Shown in pieces: positions 54,226 through 60,102 of a stretch of 60,102 bases of DNA. The notes beneath the pieces were generated by a model, which was given only the letters and a program-made list of their open reading frames with translations, was not told the DNA's origin and made no database searches. Numbering within the stretch: the stretch's first letter is position 1; every line of letters starts with the position of its first letter. Source of the DNA: an uncultured Myxococcales bacterium (lineage in GTDB: Bacteria; Myxococcota_A; UBA9042); contig CAIYBN010000128.1 in assembly GCA_903924465.1 (NCBI GenBank), positions 1 to 60,102 on the forward strand, read 5' to 3'. The position numbers and the translations under genes are program-made.

Positions 54226-54465
54226 TCACGCCGCCAAGGGCTGCGCCACATGAACCGGCATCTGGACACGCGCCATCGCGGGCACGTCACACTCCGGGCA
54301 GTAGTTGACCATGATGGCCCCGTCATCAAACCAGATGTAGGCAAAGCCTTCGCCGCGCAGGCGATGCTGGCCAAGGTCGCGGACCAGGTAGCGCACGCTC
54401 CAAACGTGGTTGCAGGACGCGCACGGGACGGTTTCGTGTTGACCAAGAACACCGATGAGACGCAT
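54226..54465 (-). CDS. Small zinc-ribbon-like protein
   Basis: A 79-residue frame starting at ATG 54463-54465. Two Cys pairs, CASC near residue 15 and CPEC near 58, are spaced as in a zinc ribbon, with VWSVRYLVRDLG between. The ribosome site is weak. It may be a small regulator or a remnant; function unknown. Confidence 0.45.
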   Translation of the reverse strand: MRLIGVLGQHETVPCASCNHVWSVRYLVRDLGQHRLRGEGFAYIWFDDGAIMVNYCPECDVPAMARVQMPVHVAQPLAA

Positions 54466-54816
54466 GGGTACATCCAATCCGGCCTACTGGCCGGGCAGTA
54501 GGGACGAAGTGGACAATGCGCCCAGCGGACGGCCCGCCTGACGCATCTGCTCGTGGTGAGCAGGGAGCCGTCCGAGCGGCTCCAGGTGGCTTATATCGAG
54601 AATGACTGGTGGTTTTGCGTAGCGGGTGGTGAGGCGGTCAAGCGCCGGGATGGCGACGCTATCTACAAGGCTTTTGCGGCCACGAAATGTGCTGGGCCAT
54701 GTCCAGGTGCGCCTGTTTGCTTTTCTGAATCCGCCAGTGGCGGTAGTTGCGTCCTTGTCAGCGCTGGTAGGCACGACACACTCGCCGCGTATCACGACAA
54801 AATATGCCGAGCGCGG
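54466..54816. other. Intergenic or decayed sequence
   Basis: About 350 bases with no supportable gene, next to the truncated GNAT toxin. Probably scar sequence. Confidence 0.3.
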
Positions 54817-54979
54817 CTACTGCGCGGCCAGCAACGCCTTGATGGGTAAGAACATGCGTCGCGGCCAACCGTTGTCAGCAAGTGCCGTGAAGGTAGTCGT
54901 CCAATGCATGAACGCCACTGCGGAAGCCCGAGCGTGCGTCGCTTTCTGCAATTGATTCAGTGGCGTATGGGCTGGTCAT
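54817..54979 (-). pseudogene. Decayed GNAT (TacT/AtaT-like) toxin gene
   Basis: The ATG at 54977-54979 overlaps the antitoxin stop (ATGA), and the first 34 codons read as the N-terminus of a GNAT toxin (DARSGFRSGVHALDDYLHGT) before a TGA at 54875. In another frame, just beyond, lies a GNAT-toxin-like C-terminus (WPRRMFLPIKALLAAQ) ending with TAG at 54817-54819. The roughly 110-residue acetyl-CoA-binding core is missing, so an internal deletion with loss of frame has disabled the toxin. Confidence 0.65.
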
Positions 54980-55308
54980 CGGGACCGCATGATGCCTTTG
55001 AGCGCTTCCGTGGGCGCGGGTGGGGACTCCAGCAGTTGCGCTACGCGCTCCATCTCGGTGCTGGCCAGCGTCAGCGTCTGGCGCTGGTTGGTCCATTCGA
55101 GCTGCGCGAGCGTCGGCGTGACAAGTTCACACGCCGGCTCCGCGCCACCCATGCTGACCAGGCGACGCCCACGGCGCACTTCCATCACGGCCCTGAAGAA
55201 GAGTGTCAGCGCCTCATCGACGATTTGGCTGCGGCTGGCGCCGAGTTCTTGCGCCAGCTCGGCCAGCACGTTGCCGCGGCTGTCAGGAATGGTTGCTACG
55301 ATGCGCAT
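54976..55308 (-). CDS. Ribbon-helix-helix antitoxin-like protein
   Basis: A 110-residue protein. The N-terminus is an RHH domain (MRIVATIPDSRGNVLAELAQELGASRSQIVDEALTLF: strand, helix, turn, helix), which binds operator DNA as a dimer. The C-terminal 55 residues would wrap a toxin. It is coupled to the decayed GNAT toxin, so this is the orphan antitoxin of a type II RHH-GNAT pair. Confidence 0.75.
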   Translation of the reverse strand: MRIVATIPDSRGNVLAELAQELGASRSQIVDEALTLFFRAVMEVRRGRRLVSMGGAEPACELVTPTLAQLEWTNQRQTLTLASTEMERVAQLLESPPAPTEALKGIMRSR

Positions 55309-55833
55309 GTAAACCCGTCATGTCCTCAAAAGCGCGGGACTCCACGGGCAGGATACGTGCGCAACGCGCGAGGTCAACGGCGTCACGGCGCAACGCCACC
55401 TTGGCGGTATCCGCTTAGCGGTCGTCGTACCTGCCCCGCCCAATCGCGCACCGCTCTGCGCAAGGCGTCTTGGCGCCAAACGGATAGACCTGACTACTTG
55501 ACCGCTAAGTGCTCATAGATAAGTAATGTTTTGACCATGTAGGCGGCCAAAACAAAGTGCGCGAGGCGACCAAAACATAGTACACGCGGCTGCACGACCA
55601 GTCGGGCGACCACCGACTTCCGCAGTCTCGCCGCCAACTGTTCCATGCCCTACGCAATTTCAACAACTTACATACCGCATTCGTGACACTGCGCCACAAT
55701 GGGAACACCAAGCGCCTCTGGTGTTCCCGTTGGTGTTCCCACTCGCCCGAGATGCTGTCGACAGGCACTGTCAGGTGTCGGACAAGTCCCTGAATCTTAT
55801 GGAAGTGCCTGTTTTCAAAATGCGTCTGTTCCG
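55309..55833. other. Right-end region of the first element
   Basis: 525 bases without a gene, ending at the right attachment site. The integrase arm-like motifs at 55701-55740 lie here. The stretch 55500-55600 is relatively AT-rich. Confidence 0.45.
55701..55740. repeat. Three GGTGTTCCC motifs at the right end
   Basis: One inverted copy (GGGAACACC, 55701-55709) and two direct copies (55720-55728 and 55732-55740). The motif is the same nonamer found beside the left attachment site, and the 12-base spacing of the direct pair also matches. Candidate arm sites for the first integrase. Confidence 0.65.
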
Positions 55834-55879
55834 CTTCACACGGTGGGAGTCCTAGGTTCAAATCCTAGTGTGCGCACCA
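55834..55879 (+). repeat. attR core: second copy of tRNA-Val 3' end
   Basis: An exact 46-bp copy of 25063-25108 (anticodon stem to CCA). The 5' half of the tRNA is absent, so it is not a functional tRNA gene. It marks the junction between the first element and the next one. Confidence 0.93.
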
Positions 55880-55883
55880 GAGA

Positions 55884-55908
55884 AGCCCCGGGAAACCGGG
55901 GCTTTTTT
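55884..55908 (+). terminator. Terminator beside the second att copy
   Basis: A perfect 8-bp stem AGCCCCGG/CCGGGGCT with a GAAA loop and six Ts, at the same distance from att as the terminator at 25113-25137. Each element thus carries its own terminator for the tRNA it enters. Confidence 0.85.
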
Positions 55909-55937
55909 CGTTTTGGCTGACGGCGAAACCGCGATTT

Positions 55938-55979
55938 GGTGCCCCCGGCGGTCGATCTGGTGCCCCCGCTGGTGCCCCC
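55938..55979. repeat. Three GGTGCCCCC motifs, arm sites of second integrase
   Basis: Exact copies at 55938-55946, 55959-55967 and 55971-55979 (start-to-start spacings 21 and 12), preceded by GCGATTT as in the first element. The layout is conserved while TT has become CC in the motif, fitting arm sites that diverged with their integrase. Confidence 0.65.
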
Positions 55980-56085
55980 ACATGGCATTTGTGACCATCT
56001 GCCCGGATCGCGCCGGTCGGCAGCGAAGCAGCAGGTTGCACTGAACGGCCAGGCCGGAGTCGGGTGCCCAGCCCCCGGCCAGTTC

Positions 56086-57252
56086 CTATCCCAGCACCCT
56101 GCCCAGCGCCGCCGCCTTGTCCTCCAGCGGGATGCTGGCGTAGCGCTCGGTCATCTTGATCGACGAGTGGCCCATCAATTCGCGAATGGTTATCAGGTCC
56201 ACGCCCTCGGCGATCAGAATCGTGTTCAGGCTCCGACGTAGCACTTGCGGAGTCACGCGCTGTCCGACGCCACGTGCGCCGCTGCAGATGCGGCACGGCT
56301 TGGCCAGAGACTGCTCGACGCGATAGGACTCGCCCGCGGACGGGAACACAAGCGCGCCCTGCCCGTCGTCCCACTGCGGCTGCTCCTTCTTCAGTTGCGC
56401 CGTGTGATGGGCCTTCAGGATCACGACCAGCTTGGGAATCAGCGGTACCTCGCGCGGCGCGTCAGTCTTGGTCAGTTCCAGCTTGCCGTTCGTCGCGCTG
56501 AACTTCAGCGCGGCTCGGGGGTGCGGCCCATCGAGGCAGAGGTCTTTCCAGTGCAGGCCGAGTGCCTCGCCGGTCCGGCACCCGGTGTAGGCAATGAACG
56601 CCAGTTCCGCATGGCGCAGCGGCTGGTGCGCCTGAACAGCCGCCAGGAAGGCTTCGAGCTGGGGCCGCTTCAAGGTCTTGGTCTCACGCACACGGGGCGC
56701 GGTCACGTTCGGGGGCGTCACGCGCGCAGTCGGGTCGTGCTGTAACCGGTGACGGGCGACCCCGTCGCGCAACATGTGGGTCAGCGTGCGCCACCAGCCC
56801 ATCACCGTGTCCGGGCTGTACGCCTTGCCCGACTTCTGCCTGTGCCCTTCCGCCCACGCCACCCATTCCTCGACATCCTCCATGTTGACCTCATCGAGGC
56901 GCAGGCTGCCGAGGTCGCGACTGGCGCGGACGAGCACCGGCAGGCAGTGTTCTTCCAGCCGGTGCTTCATCTCCGAGATCACGCTTTCACGGTTGCGTTT
57001 CTGCTTCCGTGCCAGCCACGTGTCGCAGTAATCGACCACGGTAGGGATGTCCGGCGACAACGCCTGGTCGTTCGCCACCAGCGACTCCTTCAGCTCGGCC
57101 ACCAGCCGGATCGCGTCGCGCTCGGTCGCGCCCGCGTCCAGCATCTGCCGCTTTTCCACCTTCGCCCCGTCGATCAGGCACGACACGCGGACGAACAGCC
57201 TGCCGTCGGGAGCCCGAAACACATTGCTGTACTTGGTCTTTTTCCCTTTCAT
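56086..57252 (-). CDS. int: Tyrosine recombinase/integrase of the second element
   Basis: A 388-residue integrase homologous along its length to the one at 25292, with the same MKGKKTKY N-terminus. Catalytic residues are the Arg of TGCRTGEALGL, the Arg of TPQVLRRS (Gln again replacing the HxxR His), the His of LMGH and the Tyr of TERYASI. AAGGAG seven bases before the ATG at 57250-57252 sets the start. It should act on the same tRNA-Val site. Its first 266 bases overlap the upstream HTH gene in another frame. Confidence 0.93.
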   Translation of the reverse strand: MKGKKTKYSNVFRAPDGRLFVRVSCLIDGAKVEKRQMLDAGATERDAIRLVAELKESLVANDQALSPDIPTVVDYCDTWLARKQKRNRESVISEMKHRLEEHCLPVLVRASRDLGSLRLDEVNMEDVEEWVAWAEGHRQKSGKAYSPDTVMGWWRTLTHMLRDGVARHRLQHDPTARVTPPNVTAPRVRETKTLKRPQLEAFLAAVQAHQPLRHAELAFIAYTGCRTGEALGLHWKDLCLDGPHPRAALKFSATNGKLELTKTDAPREVPLIPKLVVILKAHHTAQLKKEQPQWDDGQGALVFPSAGESYRVEQSLAKPCRICSGARGVGQRVTPQVLRRSLNTILIAEGVDLITIRELMGHSSIKMTERYASIPLEDKAAALGRVLG

Positions 57253-57922
57253 GAAGAATCTCCTTGACGTAGTTGTCCAGCGTCTCGCGGGTAAACAGGT
57301 AGCTGCCGCGTGTACCGTTGCGGCCGTCCGGCACGAGCAGCCCTTTGTGCACCAGCGTCCGGATGCTGCTGGTGCCGCCAAGCCTGAGAAAAACGAATGC
57401 ATCCGCCGTCGTGAGGTACGCTTGTTCAGCCAGCAGCGCTGGGGTTGGCGGCGTCTTCACTGGCTTCCGGCGAGGTGTCCGCGTGCCAACGTCGCCGTCA
57501 TCGCGGCCCTGTCGCCGGTCGAGCGTGCCGAGACAACTCGCGACGTAGGCATCCAGCGTGGCCGGCCTGAACAACGGCTCGCCCTCGGGGCCAGCACGCC
57601 CGTCGGGAACGAGGGCTTCGGCGGCGATGGCCGCGAGGACGGCGTCTGCGGATGCCAAGTTCAGGTACTCGGCGGCCATCTGCGGCGTCAGCCAGGCGCT
57701 GGAGGCGTTGGGGACGGCGAACACGCTGCGGCGTTCTTCCTGGCTGGCCTGGGTCTTGCCCATAGCAGCAACGCTCTGTGCGGGGACACAGCCGTGCTCG
57801 AGACTGACGTCCTGAAAGAGCTTGCCGGTCCGGATGTCGATGTAGCGGTAGTCCGCGGACGTGTACCTGACGTCGTGCACGAGGCTGACGATGGGCGGGG
57901 GCGATTTGTTCGGCTGGGCCAT
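56987..57922 (-). CDS. HTH protein with two MerR/excisionase-like domains
   Basis: A 311-codon frame. Residues 76-128 (WLTPQMAAEYLNLA, EALVPDGRAG, LFRPATLDAYV) and 168-219 (YLTTADAFVFLRLGG, GLLVPDGRNG, LFTRETLDNYV) are two copies of one winged-helix module. Only the second has a match in the shorter gene of the first element. From codon 224 the frame runs inside int. Candidate directionality factor or integrase regulator. The overlapping tail resembles that of its homologue, but this could simply follow from conservation of int. Confidence 0.6.
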   Translation of the reverse strand: MAQPNKSPPPIVSLVHDVRYTSADYRYIDIRTGKLFQDVSLEHGCVPAQSVAAMGKTQASQEERRSVFAVPNASSAWLTPQMAAEYLNLASADAVLAAIAAEALVPDGRAGPEGEPLFRPATLDAYVASCLGTLDRRQGRDDGDVGTRTPRRKPVKTPPTPALLAEQAYLTTADAFVFLRLGGTSSIRTLVHKGLLVPDGRNGTRGSYLFTRETLDNYVKEILHEREKDQVQQCVSGSRRQAVRPRVVPDRRGEGGKAADAGRGRDRARRDPAGGRAEGVAGGERPGVVAGHPYRGRLLRHVAGTEAETQP

Positions 57923-58327
57923 GCTCTTGGGCCTCTTGTTCGCTGTGGTCGCTGCCGGGCTATGCGCCGGCTTTCGGCGCTGCCGCTGAAGTTCTTAGCA
58001 CTGTGGATCTGCCTGCAAAAGCAACAACTTATTTCCAGATCAAATGCGCGGAGTTGCGCATCGGCTGAGAAATGTGCGGTCGCAGCAGACGGCTGTGTCG
58101 GCTACGCGCTGCACATGGACGCGTTCACGATGTCGTTTGGGCGGACTTGAACCGCAGGGCAGGCGCAGACGTGGGCGGTGGGCTGCGCATGAATCAGGAA
58201 ACTTCCTCGTTGGCGGGCGGGATTCGGACGCAGGTGTTGCTGCCTACGCCCGATCCGCCCGCCGGGACCTTCATCCCGCACCCGCTGTGCCGGATCGCTA
58301 CGCGGGCAGAGACGTGTTGCCGTCGGC
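57923..58327. other. Intergenic region of second element
   Basis: 405 bases; open frames here look like shadows. Promoter for the HTH-int operon is expected near 57950. Confidence 0.35.
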
Positions 58328-59221
58328 CTACTGCGGCAGACGCCCGTACTTGGCCGGGTTATCCAAGAAATGCATCGGGATGACGTGGGCCGCCAGCAGC
58401 ATGCGCGCGTTCGCAGACTGGCCAATAGAATCGCAGACCATCCGCTCCAAGTGGCTGCCGCCGCGAAATGCAGTCAATTCCGACGACATCGTATCGATCG
58501 CGAGCCAATGTTTGAGACACGCGTTCATGACAATCCGCTGGAAGGCCGCTGTCGAACACTTCACCTCGTGGGTGTTACCGCTGTAGGCAGGGGTGAACCG
58601 CATCGTGTCCTTGGTGACGTGCAGGAACTTCAGCGCGAACCCCTGTGCTGGCACGTAGCCAACGTGCGGGGTGATGGCGTCGAGCAGCGCCGTCGAGGCG
58701 CTCGCCGAGTCTTCCTTGTTCACCCCGTTGAGGGGATAGCACACCAGCTTCCGCTCCAAAGCCTGCGAAGCAGTCTTTCCAAAACCGAACTTCGGGGCGA
58801 GCAGTAACGCGAGCTCATAGTTGGCCAAGCGCCCAACGGCCTGCACCATCGCGGCGTTGAAACGGTCGAGCAGCTTCTGTCTGAAGCGCATGCTGCTGCA
58901 CTTCCGCCCCTTAACCCAGCGCGAGGTCAGCCCGCTGTTTTCGGCGAGCCGAGCGAAGGCCTCGAAATCGCTCTGCGTGCCGTATTCATAGACTTGGGAG
59001 TCTCCGGCCAGCGTCAGCGCCTCGTAGGTCGCCTCCACGGAGTAACGAGTCGGCCAATCCAGCCGTCCGAGCAACAGACGAACGAGGTCGCAGGCGCCGC
59101 GGACGGCTGACTCGCGTTCATACTTCGTCGGTTGTTTCTTGCAACTCTTGATGATGTTCCGGACGACGTCAGTGGCGATCGTCCGGATGATGGGGTGTGG
59201 CTTCTTCATCTTCTCAAGCAT
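58328..59221 (-). CDS. Hypothetical protein
   Basis: A 297-residue, Lys/Arg-rich, probably all-helical protein. GGAGA precedes the ATG at 59219-59221; the longer frame upstream is low-complexity. It has a central LLLAPKFGFGKTASQALERK block and a C-terminal GGSHLERMVCDSIGQSANARMLL block, neither of which I can assign. It lies in the second element, so it may serve that element's maintenance. Confidence 0.55.
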   Translation of the reverse strand: MLEKMKKPHPIIRTIATDVVRNIIKSCKKQPTKYERESAVRGACDLVRLLLGRLDWPTRYSVEATYEALTLAGDSQVYEYGTQSDFEAFARLAENSGLTSRWVKGRKCSSMRFRQKLLDRFNAAMVQAVGRLANYELALLLAPKFGFGKTASQALERKLVCYPLNGVNKEDSASASTALLDAITPHVGYVPAQGFALKFLHVTKDTMRFTPAYSGNTHEVKCSTAAFQRIVMNACLKHWLAIDTMSSELTAFRGGSHLERMVCDSIGQSANARMLLAAHVIPMHFLDNPAKYGRLPQ

Positions 59222-59867
59222 GATTCTTTCTCCAAAAAACGTTGTGGGGCCGCAGCGAAATGGCTGTGACGTCCTTACTTTGCTTCTCCCTGCCCGCCGA
59301 CACCGGCACCTTGCCCGAGCGGCTGGGCGGCTGCTTTGACGGAACCTACCGTCGCGGCGTAGCCTCTCTCTTCTGTCGTCGCACCGGCCGATCCGCCGTT
59401 TGCGCTTGCTCTGGTTGTCTTGCTCCACCTCCTCGGTCGTGAACACGTGCGCGCTTGGCTTACGAACTCGAACTTGTCGTCAGCGGCCCCCGCCGGTTAG
59501 ATTCTGGAGTTCGACCAGTACCTCTGGCCGTGGGCGCCTTAAACCACGGGGCGGGGGCACGGTCACGGGGGCAAAACACAGGGGAAAACAGGGCTCGGAG
59601 GGCGTGATGGTCAAGGAGTACAGTCGCGTCGCCGGGCGCGAACCAAACTGGGCAAAGGACGTAGCCGATCGCGACGTTGGCGGTGGCGATTTTGACCAGC
59701 TGTGCCAATCGGGGCTCTACGAGTTTGTCGTTGATCTTTCTGACCGCGGAGAGAATCAGGCATGGAAACGGGACTGGACATCCACCGGACACGGCAAAAA
59801 GCCACTGGAAACGATCCCATCCAAGCTGGCGTCAGCACTTCAAAAGACCTGCCTTACCGGATAGCCT
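59222..59867. other. Intergenic region before IS1595-like transposase
   Basis: 646 bases. A plus-strand frame from ATG 59607 (GGAGG upstream, about 85 codons) is possible but not protein-like enough to call. The right inverted repeat of the neighbouring transposon should lie near 59800-59867, but without the other end it cannot be set. Confidence 0.3.
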
Positions 59868-60102
59868 CTATTCGTCATGAAAAAACCCTGCCTGCATAGG
59901 GCCTTGTGTCGGATTCGGATGAATCCAAGTGTGCTTATACAGCCCCTCGTACTCGACGGCGGGACGCCCGAGCGCAGCGAGCGACAGAACGCGGTTGAAC
60001 GCGATCCACGGGTAGTCACGGCGGTTGAACCGGAAAGTGAACTCGTTGAGGTACGCCTGTAGGTGCTGCGCCTGCACAGCGCCTTTGTGTGTGCCGATCA
60101 GC
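59868..60102 (-). CDS. IS1595/ISXO2-like transposase, C-terminal part
   Basis: The frame is open to the window edge; the visible 77 codons read GTHKGAVQAQHLQAYLNEF, then FRFNRRD, the characteristic C-terminus of ISXO2-like DDE transposases of IS1595 elements. The stop is TAG at 59868-59870. Only the 3' end of the gene is in the window, so its integrity is unknown. Confidence 0.75.
   Translation of the reverse strand, partial: LIGTHKGAVQAQHLQAYLNEFTFRFNRRDYPWIAFNRVLSLAALGRPAVEYEGLYKHTWIHPNPTQGPMQAGFFHDE

Larger units (their letters stand above)
25109..55879. mobile_element. 30.8-kb integrative element in tRNA-Val(CAC)
   Basis: Bounded by the two 46-bp att copies, with a tyrosine integrase at the tRNA-proximal end reading toward att, and integrase arm-like motifs (GGTGTTCCC) at both ends. 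It carries a possible replication/maintenance block, a ubiquitin-like conjugation cassette with recombination genes, lipoproteins and a dense group of defence genes. No virion, packaging, relaxase or type IV secretion genes are visible, so it is probably mobilised by a helper or transferred passively. A second element abuts it at 55880. Confidence 0.88.
55880..60102. mobile_element. Second integrative element, left part (runs out of window)
   Basis: Directly after the second att copy come a terminator, three arm-like motifs, a related integrase and an HTH gene in the same order as in the first element, but with diverged sequences. No third att copy is found before the window ends. This is a tandem insertion at the same tRNA site. 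Confidence 0.75.

Noticed and set aside
25109..55879. The element as a prophage or a conjugative element
   Set aside because: No terminase, portal, capsid, tail, relaxase, coupling protein or type IV secretion genes can be recognised; the recombination genes alone are not enough.
59607..59864. Plus-strand ORF of about 85 codons with GGAGG upstream
   Set aside because: The composition is not clearly protein-like, and the opposite strand is open too. There is no motif or conserved context.

Overview
The window is GC-rich DNA that I would place in Myxococcota or a related former deltaproteobacterial group. The clue is the secreted lipoproteins with long Asp-rich linkers and Cys-rich 'CDDGNACTDDTC'-type modules. 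This is inferred from protein style only; no rRNA or marker phylogeny is available here.

Bases 1-25108 look like ordinary chromosome. They hold a complete ISKra4-type insertion sequence with an 8-bp target duplication (589-2112), a U32-family protein, a CstA carbon-starvation/pyruvate transporter, and a surface lipoprotein with Asp/Tyr repeats. These are followed by a polytopic membrane protein and a cluster of two radical SAM enzymes, a DegT/StrS-type PLP enzyme and a flippase-like membrane protein. A minus-strand run sucC-sucD-ndk comes next, then three polytopic glycosyltransferase-type genes (one STT3-like, with a degenerate WWDYG motif), a diacylglycerol-kinase-type lipid kinase and tRNA-Val(CAC).

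Bases 25109-55879 form a 30.8-kb integrative element. The last 46 bases of tRNA-Val (25063-25108) recur exactly at 55834-55879. A tyrosine integrase sits beside the tRNA, and short GGTGTTCCC motifs occur near both ends, as expected for integrase arm sites. No capsid, terminase, relaxase or conjugation genes are visible. The cargo comprises an iteron-like cluster with a candidate initiator, several small genes, a DUF4145 protein next to a caspase-like (His/Cys) protein, two secreted lipoproteins, and a defence block. That block holds AbiTii, type I restriction-modification HsdM/HsdS/HsdR, a DUF3800 two-gene pair, and an RHH antitoxin with a decayed GNAT toxin.

The centrepiece of the element is a compact minus-strand cassette (37004-41734). 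It encodes a 69-residue ubiquitin-like protein ending in Gly-Gly-Asn-Lys, an E2-like protein with a C-terminal HPH...C site, a JAMM peptidase and a short ThiF/E1 enzyme. A 34-residue ORF follows, then a DUF6908-like protein, a Rad52-family annealing protein and a Cas4/RecB-like nuclease. This looks like a complete ubiquitin-like conjugation and deconjugation set joined to a recombination module.

From 55880 a second, related element begins in tandem at the same attachment sequence. It has its own integrase, HTH gene, transcription terminator and a distinct arm motif (GGTGCCCCC). Its far end is outside the window, which closes inside an IS1595/ISXO2-like transposase.
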